From contig CAZOOV010000003.1 in the NCBI GenBank assembly GCA_964581515.1, forward strand, positions 124,001-188,000: a stretch of DNA of 64,000 nucleotides, in the 5' to 3' direction. Position 1 is the first letter of the stretch; each line of letters begins with the position of its first letter. Shown piece by piece: positions 16,118 to 24,675 of the stretch. Both the position numbers and the translations under genes were made by a program. The notes under the pieces were generated by a model. That model was not told the origin of the DNA. It saw only the letters and a list, made by a program, of their open reading frames with translations, and made no database searches. The stretch is from JACJVV01 sp964581515 (lineage in GTDB: Archaea; Nanobdellota; Nanobdellia; Woesearchaeales; JACJVV01).

Positions 16118-17173
16118 TTATTTATAGTCTTTGATTATTTCATCATATAACAGCCTGCTAAGATTGAATCTTCTTGCTCTCGGGAATCCAGGAAATGTGT
16201 TCACTTCAATAAATTTTGCGTTTTTTCCATCTGAACAAAGCATTATATCTACTCCTCCAAAATTTAGGCCTAATGCTTTGATTGATTTGATTGCGTTATT
16301 TTGAGCCAGTTTTAATTGTTTTTGTGGTAGTTTTTTTGGATATGAAAGTTTTTCTCCTCTTGCTCCTTGAGATATATTTGTTGTTACTGCATCTGATTCA
16401 TTAGTCCTGCAATAAGTGTATAATACTTTTTTCTTGTATACATAGAATCTTATATCGAACTTCCTATTGTTGATTAATAATGGATCTATCATATCTTCGA
16501 CTATGATATCTTCTTTGAGAAGCTCCTTTAGAAACGCTTTTTTTTCTTTTATTTCATTAAAGGTCCAGCCATAATCTGATTTCCTACAACATATCTTACC
16601 TTTTCTAAACCTAAAATTTGTCCTTATCCTGTCTTTCTCAGCCATGGTTATTCCTTTTCCCATAGAACCAAACCTTACTTTGATGAATAGTTTCTTTCCT
16701 TTGTCTAAAAGTTTGAGGATATCTGATAATTTTCTTGTCTTGTAAGTCTTTGGCGCGTCTACGCCATTTTTTACGACAAGCTGTTTAGTCATTGTTTTGT
16801 CTCTGTCTGTTGCTAGGTTCTTAGGATTATTTATGTAAGATATCTTACTTTCTTTATAGGTTGCTTCTATATTATGTTGCACTGCTTTCCAGAAGCTTTT
16901 GAATTTTGTATAGAATGAACTGTTGCCATAGACTCCTTCATAATTTTTTGGCTCTATATGTGTGTCCCAATATTCAAAAGGGAAACAAGGAAATATAATT
17001 ATCTCTTTTGTTGTTATCTTAGGGAGTTTTGCATTTAATATATCCCAGTAATTGCACCTCTTGAATGTGATCTTTGTGTTGTGAAGAGATTTTCTTTGTC
17101 TGTAAAGCTTCTTGAAAGTATCAAAGTCTTTCCAGTCTCCAATAAGAAGGAATGTCTTCGTTTTTGTAATCAT
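16118..17173 (-). CDS. ATP-grasp superfamily protein, 351 aa
   Basis: An ATP-grasp ligase-like protein. The Lys of the lid region lies in KLFIKVRFGSMGKGITMAEK, acidic residues in EDIIVEDMID, and the terminal metal-binding motif in FIEVNTFPGFPRARRFN (E-x-N). The first ~110 residues are a pre-ATP-grasp domain starting with a hydrophobic strand (TKTFLLIGDW). It resembles RimK/tubulin-ligase-like enzymes that join an amino acid or peptide to a carboxylate. The acceptor is unknown. The end KDYK is followed by a short AT-rich spacer to the GNAT gene. Confidence 0.8.
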   Translation of the reverse strand: MITKTKTFLLIGDWKDFDTFKKLYRQRKSLHNTKITFKRCNYWDILNAKLPKITTKEIIIFPCFPFEYWDTHIEPKNYEGVYGNSSFYTKFKSFWKAVQHNIEATYKESKISYINNPKNLATDRDKTMTKQLVVKNGVDAPKTYKTRKLSDILKLLDKGKKLFIKVRFGSMGKGITMAEKDRIRTNFRFRKGKICCRKSDYGWTFNEIKEKKAFLKELLKEDIIVEDMIDPLLINNRKFDIRFYVYKKKVLYTYCRTNESDAVTTNISQGARGEKLSYPKKLPQKQLKLAQNNAIKSIKALGLNFGGVDIMLCSDGKNAKFIEVNTFPGFPRARRFNLSRLLYDEIIKDYK

Positions 17174-17219
17174 AGAATAACTTTCTTGTTAAGATTTTAT
17201 AAATGTTACTTAACTTTAT

Positions 17220-17927
17220 TCAAGAGTTTTCATTCTTCATAATCCTTATTGCAGATTTGTAGAATGCTTTTATCCAACTAGGTGCGAAATCTCTACTATA
17301 TGTATCCTCAATCTCATGTACAAATCCACCTACAAATGCTTCTCCTGGAATTGTCTCGCCGAGCATTGACATCGCTCCTTCGTCTAATTGTTTTTTCCCC
17401 CATAAATCCATGAGACCCTCAGAATAACCCTTTCCTCTTAGCTCTTTTTCTTTTTCCATCAATTGCATCGCTTTTGTTCTGTCAATAATCATACCCACTG
17501 GTATTGCTGTTTTTGGCTCCCATGCTTTAACATGCCTATAACCTTGATTGATTGAATTTGCTAACCTGTCTAAATATCCTTCTGCATCTATCTGATAAGA
17601 TTGACATGGTTCGTTCCTATCCATTTCATGAATTATTTGTCGACTAATTAATCTATCTGTAATATAATAGACATTACCATCTTCTGTATGAAGTCCCTGG
17701 GTTTGTATTCTTGCAGCAGGACCTCCTTCAATCATATGGATGCCCAAATGCGAGAATGTATCAATAAATGCTTCAACTCTTGAAGGAGAAGAAATCATCG
17801 TTGAATGAGTGCCAAACCAAGCAGATTCAACTTCTGTCTCTACTTTATCTTCAGATTTCCCTAATACTTCCTCTATTGAGGATTCAAGAATATTTACAAT
17901 TCTTGCTATCTTTGGTGATTGGTACAT
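17220..17927 (-). CDS. Hypothetical protein, 235 aa
   Basis: No family recognised. A soluble protein without signal peptide. It contains an HEMDRNEPCQ and a GGFVHEIEDTYS segment; isolated H-E pairs are seen but no full HExxH. TATA-like acttataaatt at about 17945-17955 puts transcription start at the ATG (leaderless), supporting the start at 17927. Confidence 0.7.
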   Translation of the reverse strand: MYQSPKIARIVNILESSIEEVLGKSEDKVETEVESAWFGTHSTMISSPSRVEAFIDTFSHLGIHMIEGGPAARIQTQGLHTEDGNVYYITDRLISRQIIHEMDRNEPCQSYQIDAEGYLDRLANSINQGYRHVKAWEPKTAIPVGMIIDRTKAMQLMEKEKELRGKGYSEGLMDLWGKKQLDEGAMSMLGETIPGEAFVGGFVHEIEDTYSRDFAPSWIKAFYKSAIRIMKNENS

Positions 17928-17986
17928 CTGAAAAAGTAAAGAAGAATAATTTATAAGTTTTTCGGTTTGTTACTACTCTTAGGTAA

Positions 17987-18556
17987 TTATAGTCCTCCTT
18001 TCTCTTTTATAAGTTTAATATATCCTTTTGGAATTACGAGTTCACCTTCTTCTTCAACAAATCTGAATGGAAGTTCTATCTCTTCATAATCGCTCATCTT
18101 TATTTTTAGGCTTCTTCTGAATTTTATATTCTTTAGTGGAGTACCATTCAATATTTTCCATGCAACATAAGCTGCTGTATTTGTTGACATCTGAAATTTA
18201 TTAAGGTTTCTTGTTGGGCAATTGTCGATTTTATCTGTGAGTTCTTTCTTTGTCCTTTTTTTCCTGGGAAAATCTCCTAGAATGCCACCAAGCAAGATGT
18301 AATCAAATGTTTTGTCTTTTGGTGCAAGCGTTTGTCTAGCAGAAGGATCAAGGATACACATATTCTTAAATTTTAATTCTTTTATTGATCTTGAGTAGAC
18401 TTTTCCTAATGGTTTGAGTTTTTCTTGATCTTTTTCTTTTTTTATATTTGTGAATATCAAATTCTTTTTGCCAACAAATTCAGAAATATGATTGTATTCT
18501 GTGTAACTCCATTTCCAAAGCCTAGGATCAAGGTGTTCTATTATGTACTTTGTCAT
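17987..18556 (-). CDS. SPOUT-type methyltransferase, SFM1 family (PF04252), 189 aa
   Basis: Matches the family that includes yeast Sfm1, which methylates an arginine of ribosomal protein S3, and archaeal homologues. The SAM-binding knot region reads FDYILLGGILGDFPRKKRTKEL, typical for the family (GGILGD...P..RT). An N-terminal IIEHLDPRLWKWSYTEYNH, also conserved in it, is present. The length is normal. Substrate in archaea (ribosomal protein or RNA) is inferred only. Leaderless start at 18556 behind a TATA-like tttaaatata box. Confidence 0.8.
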   Translation of the reverse strand: MTKYIIEHLDPRLWKWSYTEYNHISEFVGKKNLIFTNIKKEKDQEKLKPLGKVYSRSIKELKFKNMCILDPSARQTLAPKDKTFDYILLGGILGDFPRKKRTKKELTDKIDNCPTRNLNKFQMSTNTAAYVAWKILNGTPLKNIKFRRSLKIKMSDYEEIELPFRFVEEEGELVIPKGYIKLIKEKGGL

Positions 18557-18636
18557 TATTAGTCTTCTCAGTAGTATTATATTTAAAAATTATCTTTTTT
18601 TTATGTAGTAACTTACTAGTGGTCATACCGAGAAAA

Positions 18637-18648
18637 CTTTATAAACCC
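18637..18648 (+). promoter_or_regulatory. TATA box of the three-paralogue operon
   Basis: actttataaacc at about 18637-18648 is the only good promoter before the three related membrane genes. The first ATG (18709) is about 60 bases downstream, with a GGGGA ribosome-site-like stretch between. Confidence 0.5.
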
Positions 18649-18708
18649 TATTGAGTTATGATTCAGTTAGGATTGTGTTAGAATTATATAAGGGGACGTT
18701 ACAAAAAA

Positions 18709-19320
18709 ATGTCAGAAACATCTGAAACATTAGCTACTAGACTTGATAATCTTACGAAAGATGATCAGACATGGGATTCATTGAATATCAATCAATGGAA
18801 GACTGCAATAGAAGCAGTAAGAAAGGATTGTACTTATCTTAATGATGTTGTTGAGGGCAAGGCTGATATTAGTTCTAAGATGGAATATGTTGTAGAAGAC
18901 GCAGGCGGATATAGACATTATGTTCCACATTATGTTGGCAAGGAGACAAGAGCAGAGATTAGACAAGTTGAATCAATTGTTGGTGATACTGGGATGGCTG
19001 GGAATGCTGCTAATATTGCTTTTAATCCAATAGGACTTCCTCTTTGTTTTTTAGTAGGATACGCGCTAATTGTGACACCTACAGTCTTGAGGCATACTGA
19101 GGCAAATCCATTGAGTTCTTTTTATTATGCTTTAAAGATTGTTGCTAAACAAACAATTCCATTTTTGGCAGCATTGACTTTTTTTGGTTATCTGTCTTCA
19201 GATTCAAGAGAAGATAATCAACAGGATGCAAGTGCAAATGCATCTATAATACAAGAGAAGATAGAACAGATATATCATACAGAAAAACCAGTAGGTTACT
19301 CTGCACGTGAGTTAAAATAA
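18709..19320 (+). CDS. Membrane protein paralogue 1 of 3, 203 aa
   Basis: First of three tandem related genes. Shared blocks: N-terminal helical region; LNDVVEGKADISSKMEYVVE; HYVPHYVGKETRAEI; a central hydrophobic region with two membrane helices (about residues 104-126 and 146-168); and IIQEKIEQIYHTEK near the C-terminus. The family was not recognised. The layout suggests a cytosolic helical N-terminus, a hairpin of two membrane helices and a cytosolic tail. Separated by 22 bases from the next paralogue. Confidence 0.75.
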   Translation: MSETSETLATRLDNLTKDDQTWDSLNINQWKTAIEAVRKDCTYLNDVVEGKADISSKMEYVVEDAGGYRHYVPHYVGKETRAEIRQVESIVGDTGMAGNAANIAFNPIGLPLCFLVGYALIVTPTVLRHTEANPLSSFYYALKIVAKQTIPFLAALTFFGYLSSDSREDNQQDASANASIIQEKIEQIYHTEKPVGYSARELK

Positions 19321-19342
19321 TATTTTGATGAGGAAATGAATA

Positions 19343-19966
19343 ATGGTTACTAGTGTAGAAACACTATTGAAAAAAATTGAGAAAGATGAAGAGTTAGATT
19401 TTTTTACTGCTCAGAAGCAGATGAAAGAAGTGCTTGAGAATGCAAGAAAAGATAATCCAGTACTTAATGATGCAATTGAGGGTAAGACTGATATAGGTGG
19501 AAAAGTTGATTATCTTATAGAGGATCACGGTGGATGGAAGAATTATGTGCCTAGTTATGTGGGAAAAGAGGAGATGACAGAGATGGGACATTTACAACAC
19601 ATATCTGGAAATACTTCTGTTGGATCGAATTATACTAATCTTACTGCAAATTCAGTTGGCGCTTATCTTGGTCTGACACTTCTTGTCTCTGCAATGTTTG
19701 CACCTCAGACAGCTCGTTCATCGAAAGATAATATCTTCAAGGCTTTTTCTGAAAATGTGCTGTTTTTTGGAAGATGGTGGGCTACTGTGTCATTCTTTAT
19801 TGCGTACGGTGCATTTAGTGGACTCATGCAACATACTTCTGAGAGTAAAGCAAGAGCAAGAGCACATTATGTACAGGAAAAAATTGAACAGGTGTATGAA
19901 TTAAATAATAATATTTCTGTATCTAATCAAACATATTCGGTAATGATGGAAAATGTCAATAAATAG
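19343..19966 (+). CDS. Membrane protein paralogue 2 of 3, 207 aa
   Basis: Same architecture as the flanking genes: LNDAIEGKTDIGGKVDYLIE, NYVPSYVGKEEMTEM, two hydrophobic helices, and YVQEKIEQVYELN near the end. The helix sequences are more diverged than the N-terminal block, so the EGK-D-I and VP-x-x-VGKE motifs look functional. Its 3' end overlaps the start of paralogue 3 by 14 bases. Confidence 0.75.
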   Translation: MVTSVETLLKKIEKDEELDFFTAQKQMKEVLENARKDNPVLNDAIEGKTDIGGKVDYLIEDHGGWKNYVPSYVGKEEMTEMGHLQHISGNTSVGSNYTNLTANSVGAYLGLTLLVSAMFAPQTARSSKDNIFKAFSENVLFFGRWWATVSFFIAYGAFSGLMQHTSESKARARAHYVQEKIEQVYELNNNISVSNQTYSVMMENVNK

Positions 19967-20576
19967 TGACCTTAGAAAAATCGAGAATGATGGAGAGCTT
20001 TCTTTAGATCAGAAAGTGGATGCGTGGAAAGAAGTTCTTGAGACTGCAAGGAAAGAGATGAAGGTAATAGATGATAGCATAGAGGGCAGAGTTGATATTG
20101 GAGGTAAGATGGAATATCTTGCTCATGATTATGGTGGGTTTCGTCATTATGTCCCTAATATTGTTGGCAAAGAGGCGAATGCGGAGATTGCATATATTGA
20201 ACAAGCAGTTGGCGGGACATGCATGAAATGGGATGTTGGTAATGTTGCAATCAATCCCCTTGGTGTTCCTTTGATCGGTGTTACTGCATTATCATTAGGT
20301 ATGTCTTATTGGCGTTCAAGAGAGCAGAGGCTTTCTTTGGGAACGGCTTTTCTTGCTAATATGAGGGAGTTATTTACTGATTGGCGTGTTTCTGGAATGT
20401 GTGCATGCATTGGGTTGCTGTTTTCTTTTTTTAATCATATAAGTCAAGAATCTGCTGAAGGAAATGCAGATTATATTCAGGAAAAGATTGAGCAAGTGTA
20501 TCACACTAATGCTGTAGAACAAGTAAGTTATGGGATGCCTGTGCTGGGAGCTGCTCCTGAGCCTGTTCAGAAATAA
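19953..20576 (+). CDS. Membrane protein paralogue 3 of 3, 207 aa
   Basis: Third copy: IDDSIEGRVDIGGKMEYLAH, HYVPNIVGKEANAEI, two hydrophobic helices and YIQEKIEQVYHTN. Begins inside the end of paralogue 2 and converges on the MGMT gene, overlapping its end by ten bases. The three copies could form a hetero-oligomer; the conserved stop-start coupling would keep their ratio fixed (inference). Confidence 0.75.
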   Translation: MSINSDLRKIENDGELSLDQKVDAWKEVLETARKEMKVIDDSIEGRVDIGGKMEYLAHDYGGFRHYVPNIVGKEANAEIAYIEQAVGGTCMKWDVGNVAINPLGVPLIGVTALSLGMSYWRSREQRLSLGTAFLANMRELFTDWRVSGMCACIGLLFSFFNHISQESAEGNADYIQEKIEQVYHTNAVEQVSYGMPVLGAAPEPVQK

Positions 20577-20872
20577 TAGAAATACTTCTTTTCAATCTTA
20601 TTGTTCTTTATCTCAATGCCTTCTTTTTTCAGCAGCTGGACTTTTTTCTTGTTGTTTTTCTTTCCAGCATAATTTCCTACGCGGCCATCTGAATTGATAA
20701 CTCTGTGGCATGGAATTATTATCGGTTTATTATTGTTCTTCAGTGCAGTGCCTACTGCCCTGTATGCTTTTGTCTTGAGTTTGTTTGCAAGGATCTTGTA
20801 AGTAGAAACTTTTCCTTTAGGAATATTTTTAGTGAGATTTAAGACTTTTTCTTGAAAGCTAATCTGCTTCAT
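20567..20872 (-). CDS. ogt: Methylated-DNA--protein-cysteine methyltransferase, 101 aa
   Basis: The DNA-repair alkyl-acceptor domain without the N-terminal ribonuclease-H-like domain. The catalytic IIIPCHRVI (Cys55) is present. The helix-turn-helix with Arg finger is in KVSTYKILANKLKTKAYRAVGTAL. It removes alkyl groups from O6 of guanine in a suicide reaction. A longer version would begin at a GTG inside the upstream gene; ATG 20872, one base after that gene's stop, is preferred. The short form is usual among archaea and small genomes. Confidence 0.9.
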   Translation of the reverse strand: MKQISFQEKVLNLTKNIPKGKVSTYKILANKLKTKAYRAVGTALKNNNKPIIIPCHRVINSDGRVGNYAGKKNNKKKVQLLKKEGIEIKNNKIEKKYFYYF

Positions 20873-20873
20873 T

Positions 20874-21227
20874 TTAGAATGATATTGCACTTAGACCTAA
20901 TTCTACTCCAAATACTATAAGTATGAATGCAAATAACACAGCTGCAATCACATATTGTAATAACCATGCAATAATTGCTCTTATTATTCCTAAGTCAAAG
21001 ATGAACATGTATAAGAAAACTGTAACGATTAGAATCAATAGGCTTCCAAGACCAAACATGCTTGTGAGTCCAAATCCAATCAATCCTACAATAAGATTTG
21101 TGAAGAACACTTTTATTATGGACGCGTCTCCTCCTAATATCTTGACTGCGAAATAAAGAGGAAGCGAAGATATCACTATAATCAAAAGAAGCATTATGCC
21201 AATCATAACTATTGAACTTAGTGCCAT
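20874..21227 (-). CDS. Small membrane protein, 117 aa
   Basis: Almost entirely hydrophobic, with three to four membrane helices (residues about 3-28, 38-62, 63-82, 90-112), Gly-rich turns and an intervening charged KILGGDAS loop. No family recognised. Ends one base before the MGMT start, so the two are cotranscribed. Confidence 0.75.
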   Translation of the reverse strand: MALSSIVMIGIMLLLIIVISSLPLYFAVKILGGDASIIKVFFTNLIVGLIGFGLTSMFGLGSLLILIVTVFLYMFIFDLGIIRAIIAWLLQYVIAAVLFAFILIVFGVELGLSAISF

Positions 21228-21343
21228 ATCTATTAGAAAAAAGTTATTATTTATTTGTTTTTTGCTTTCTATTATGATTTATATTGCGGTTCATCTCTTG
21301 TTTTAGCATTAATTTTTTAAATCTGCATAGAATCAATGATTAT

Positions 21344-21898
21344 ATGAAAGAAACAATATATTTTGCAACTGGGAATCAAGATAAGCTTAAAGAAGCAAGA
21401 GCAATCCTTAAAGAATTTAATGTTGAGCAAATTAAAGTAGATTTGCCAGAACTTCAGGGTGATCCTGAAGAAGTAGCTTCTCAGAAGGCAAAAATTGCAT
21501 TTGAGAGAGTGCAAAAGCCCGTGTTTGTTGATGATACTGGTCTTGCTTTCAATGCACTTGGAGGAATGCCTGGCATATATATCAAGCATTTCTTGAAAGC
21601 TTTAGGTCAAGATGGATTATTTAGACTTTTGCATGGGTTTGATGATAAGACAGCTAAAGCTTTTGCATCAGTTGGATATTGTGATGGAATCAACACAGAA
21701 GTCTTCATTGGTTATTGTGATGGAAAGATTGTTGAAAAACAAGACGCAGGAGAAGGTTTTGGGTTTGGATGGGATCCTGTCTTTAGTCCTGATGGTTATG
21801 AAGGTACTTTTGGCACAATTCCTGCAGATATAAAAAATTCAATCAGTCATAGGAAAAAAGCACTTGACAAGTTCCATGAATTCTTGCTTGGAAAATGA
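21344..21898 (+). CDS. rdgB: XTP/dITP diphosphatase (HAM1/RdgB family), 184 aa
   Basis: Hydrolyses non-canonical purine nucleoside triphosphates (XTP, ITP, dITP) to keep them out of nucleic acids. Family motifs: FATGNQDKLKEA at the N-terminus, FVDDTGLAFNALGGMPGIYIKHF (metal- and base-binding), GFGFGWDPVFSPDGYEGTFG and SHRKKAL near the end. The frame opens at 21284, but the ATG at 21344 (MKETIYFATGN) is at the family's normal N-terminus and follows a TATA-like ttttttaaat by about 25 bases. Confidence 0.93.
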   Translation: MKETIYFATGNQDKLKEARAILKEFNVEQIKVDLPELQGDPEEVASQKAKIAFERVQKPVFVDDTGLAFNALGGMPGIYIKHFLKALGQDGLFRLLHGFDDKTAKAFASVGYCDGINTEVFIGYCDGKIVEKQDAGEGFGFGWDPVFSPDGYEGTFGTIPADIKNSISHRKKALDKFHEFLLGK

Positions 21899-21926
21899 TA
21901 TGTGATATGGGGTCTTGGATTATAGA

Positions 21927-22349
21927 ATGAAATCTGTTAAATTCAATGAACTCATTAAGGATATAGATGATTTTAATATTTCTGATGTTGATAAGAAAAA
22001 AGTAGATAAATTAGTTTTGACCTTTGATAATGAAGAACAGATAAAAAAATTCGATGATATTTATTCTGAACTTTTATTAAGAAAAATTTATCCTTTGACA
22101 AGAGGAATCCCTTTTTGTAAAGCAAGAATAGAACATTGTACTGAACTTTTTTGCAGTGATGGAACAGGCAAGAAGAAAAAAGAATGCAAATCATGTAAAC
22201 TATTGAAGTATTGTAATTATGATTCTAATCAGTCTGATCCAAAAAATTCTAATCATAGGGGATTTAATGTAAAACCCATAATGGGTGTTTCTGATGATTT
22301 AATAACATTCCTGGAGGAGAGAAATGAAAGTCTTAATGATTGGATTTAA
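21927..22349 (+). CDS. Cysteine-rich protein, 140 aa, coupled to the radical SAM gene
   Basis: No family recognised. The N-terminal half is charged and helical. The middle holds a cysteine cluster: PFCKARIEHCTELFCSDGTG, then ECKSCKLLKYCNYD, with seven Cys in about 45 residues, suitable for zinc or an iron-sulfur cluster. The start is taken at ATG 21927 (TTG 21915 also possible). The 3' end contains the GGAGGAG ribosome site and the ATG of the radical SAM gene (26-base overlap), pointing to joint production. Confidence 0.7.
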   Translation: MKSVKFNELIKDIDDFNISDVDKKKVDKLVLTFDNEEQIKKFDDIYSELLLRKIYPLTRGIPFCKARIEHCTELFCSDGTGKKKKECKSCKLLKYCNYDSNQSDPKNSNHRGFNVKPIMGVSDDLITFLEERNESLNDWI

Positions 22350-23607
22350 TGTCCAGGAAGATATGTTTCCTTTAGGCTTGAGTTATCTAAAGGGTTACGC
22401 TCTAAAACAACATCCTGATGTTGAATTCAAGATAAAAGAGTTTGGTTTTGGTAATCGTTTTGATTATGATGCAAATAAAAATATTGAATTTCAAGTCATA
22501 AGTTATATCTTGCTTGAAAAGCCAGACTTAGTGATATTTAGCTCTTATGTTTGGAGTAGTGAAGTCATAAAAAAAATATCTCGTACAATCAAGATCAATA
22601 ATCCTAAAATTAAGACGCTTCTTGGTGGACCAGAAGCAAGAAAAGAAGATTTGAATGAATTTATTGATTATATAATCATAGGAGAAGGAGAACTAGGCTT
22701 TACAAACCTTGTATCTTATCTAAAAAAGAAAATCCCGATAGAATCTGTGAATAATTTAGTTTATGGTGCAGGTAATAATTGTAATAACAATAAAAATGGT
22801 AATAACAATAGTAATAATAATATTAATAATTCTATGAAAGTTATATCTGATTTAGATGATATACCTTTCCCATATCTTTCTTGGGAAGGGAAAAAAGAAT
22901 TTGAAGTTGTAAGGATAGAGACTACTAGAGGATGTAATTATGACTGCAAGTATTGTAATTATGCAAAGAAGAAATATAGGCAGTTTTCTATTCCTTATCT
23001 AAAAAAGAGCATAAAGTATCTATTTGATAATTTCACATTCAAAAATTTAACAATTCTTGATGCAAATTTTAATATCGATAAGAAAAGAATGAAACAGATA
23101 TTAGGTATAATAAAGCAGAATAATAAGGATAGGAAACTAAGAGTTAATTTCGAGTTAAAACCTGAACTGATTGATAAGGATGTAACTCGCGCGATTAAAG
23201 ATTGTGATTTTAATGTAAACTGTGAACTTGGACTTCAGACTATTGATGAAGAGGTTCTTGCTTCATGCACTAGAGTATATGATGTTGATGATGTTAAGAA
23301 TGGTTTGCAATTGTTGAATGAGAATCACATCAATTATAAGATCGATTTGATGTATGGTCTTCCTAAAGATAATTTCTATAAGTTCCTTCGTTCATTTAAT
23401 TTTCTTGTGACATATTCAAACCAAAATAAGATTCCTGCTCATCATCTTATGGTGTTGAACAATACTGATCTTTCTGAGTGTAATCGTTATGATCCTGAGA
23501 ACAGCAGTAAGGTAATCAAGACAGATACACAGGATTGTACTGAACTCTATAAGACGCAATTATTTTTGAGTATGGTCAATAAGAAGAAGAGTTCTTTGAA
23601 GAATTGA
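22324..23607 (+). CDS. B12-binding-type radical SAM protein, 427 aa
   Basis: Residues 1-140 form a cobalamin-binding-like Rossmann domain (KVLMIGFN, LLGGPEA, IIIGEGE), though the B12-coordinating DxHxxG is not evident. Residues 195-370 are the radical SAM core with the cluster motif RGCNYDCKYCNYAKK (C-x3-C-x2-C). In between, about residues 155-175, is an Asn-rich insertion coded by a run of AAT/AAC triplets. This resembles the class that includes methyltransferases and methylthio or ring-forming enzymes; the substrate is unknown. Starts inside the preceding Cys-rich gene. Confidence 0.85.
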   Translation: MKVLMIGFNVQEDMFPLGLSYLKGYALKQHPDVEFKIKEFGFGNRFDYDANKNIEFQVISYILLEKPDLVIFSSYVWSSEVIKKISRTIKINNPKIKTLLGGPEARKEDLNEFIDYIIIGEGELGFTNLVSYLKKKIPIESVNNLVYGAGNNCNNNKNGNNNSNNNINNSMKVISDLDDIPFPYLSWEGKKEFEVVRIETTRGCNYDCKYCNYAKKKYRQFSIPYLKKSIKYLFDNFTFKNLTILDANFNIDKKRMKQILGIIKQNNKDRKLRVNFELKPELIDKDVTRAIKDCDFNVNCELGLQTIDEEVLASCTRVYDVDDVKNGLQLLNENHINYKIDLMYGLPKDNFYKFLRSFNFLVTYSNQNKIPAHHLMVLNNTDLSECNRYDPENSSKVIKTDTQDCTELYKTQLFLSMVNKKKSSLKN

Positions 23608-23614
23608 TCAGCTG

Positions 23615-23674
23615 TTTATTCTTAGTTTATAATTTCTTATTTTTGATTTATAATTTTTTATTCTTAATTTATTG
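23615..23674 (+). repeat. Three-copy tandem repeat, about 21 bp, between convergent genes
   Basis: Three imperfect units with the pattern TTATTcTTAGTTTATAATTT begin near 23615, 23636 and 23658. They fill the spacer between the radical SAM and TrmB genes; the last unit runs into the 3' end of the TrmB gene. T-rich; could serve as bidirectional termination sequence. Confidence 0.55.
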
Positions 23675-24416
23675 CTGTATTCCACATTATATTAAAATAA
23701 GCCTTAAAACTCTTTGCTAAGTTCTTGTCTCTGACGATAAATGCAATAGGTGCTTCTAAAACCATAATAAAGAGCACAGCTTCATGGTATACATCTATCC
23801 AGTTTGGACTTATAAGGTCATTTGCAAGATATTTGACTTCAGTCATTTCCATTTTCTTTCTTATCTTCCCATATTTTTGTGCATCTGCATTATAGATTAT
23901 CTTCATGTTTGTCTTATTTGCAATTCTTTTCTTATGAAAATCTAAAAACCAACCTTCCCATTTTTCATTTGCAATTTTTGGTGCACCTAATACTAAAAGA
24001 GTATCTCCTGGCTTAAAAGTAGACATCAATTCATCTCTTATCGCTTTTATGCCTTGAAGCCCTTCATACATCTCTGCAACTCTTTTTTTTGAAGCAGTTC
24101 CTCTTTGCATGATTAATTGTGGAAGAACATCTACTACTTCTTGTTTTGTCTTACTTAATTCATCTTCTTTTTTACTGATGTATTCAAGTATCATATGAGG
24201 GTCATTTGGAGTGAAATGCTTTGTTCCAGATTTGATTATATAACCAACTAATCCTTTCTCTATTAACTTATCTAAGATATCGTATATCTTGGATTTAGTT
24301 ACTTTACTCTCATGAACTATATGTCCAATAGTTGATTCTCCTAACCTAGTTAAACCTAAATAAACCTTAATTTCTCCCTTTGTAAGCCCTAATTTTTCGA
24401 ATAATTGCTCATCCAT
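23664..24416 (-). CDS. TrmB-family transcriptional regulator, 250 aa
   Basis: N-terminal winged helix (LGLTKGEIKVYLGLTRLGES, then SKVTKSKIYDILDKLIEKGL) is the TrmB-type DNA-binding domain. It is followed by a helical linker (KKEDELSKTKQEVVDVL) and a C-terminal effector domain (FKPGDTLLVLGAPKIANE and onward) as in sugar-responsive TrmB-like regulators. It is divergent from the zinc-ribbon/membrane/methyltransferase operon and shares with it a promoter region containing a palindrome, so it may control that operon and itself. Confidence 0.85.
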   Translation of the reverse strand: MDEQLFEKLGLTKGEIKVYLGLTRLGESTIGHIVHESKVTKSKIYDILDKLIEKGLVGYIIKSGTKHFTPNDPHMILEYISKKEDELSKTKQEVVDVLPQLIMQRGTASKKRVAEMYEGLQGIKAIRDELMSTFKPGDTLLVLGAPKIANEKWEGWFLDFHKKRIANKTNMKIIYNADAQKYGKIRKKMEMTEVKYLANDLISPNWIDVYHEAVLFIMVLEAPIAFIVRDKNLAKSFKAYFNIMWNTAIN

Positions 24417-24435
24417 ATTATTTGTGTGATTAAGT

Positions 24436-24490
24436 CATATATAAACTTTTTCTAAGTATCCCCTTTTGGGGGAGACAAGGTTTATATAGT
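24436..24490. promoter_or_regulatory. Divergent promoters with central palindrome
   Basis: Back-to-back TATA boxes lie at about 24436-24446 (minus strand, gtttatatatga) and 24479-24489 (plus strand, ggtttatatag). Between them TCCCC-tttt-GGGGGA at 24459-24473 is a near-perfect palindrome, well placed for a dimeric regulator such as the adjacent TrmB protein. A related ccctttggggg occurs at about 61441 upstream of the GspE gene. Confidence 0.5.
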
Positions 24491-24543
24491 AATTATCCCT
24501 ACATAATAGTAACAATCATGGTTTTATGTCAGGGGTGATATAG

Positions 24544-24675
24544 ATGACAAGAATATGTCCTAAATGCAAATTCAAGAATTTTGGAGAAGAATCTTTTTGT
24601 GAGAAGTGTTTATGTAATCTTATATCTCTTGCTCCACAGGATTATTTTGCAAGACACATGGGTGTATTTCAATGA
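24544..24675 (+). CDS. Zinc-ribbon microprotein, 43 aa
   Basis: A 43-codon frame, MTRICPKCKFKNFGEESFCE onward, with two cysteine pairs (C5-x2-C8; C19-x2-C22 plus C24), a rubredoxin-like zinc ribbon. GGGGTGAT lies directly upstream as ribosome site and a TATA box about 60 bases upstream. Its stop overlaps the ATG of the membrane-protein gene (ATGA), so it is the first gene of a three-gene operon with the membrane protein and a methyltransferase. Confidence 0.75.
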   Translation: MTRICPKCKFKNFGEESFCEKCLCNLISLAPQDYFARHMGVFQ

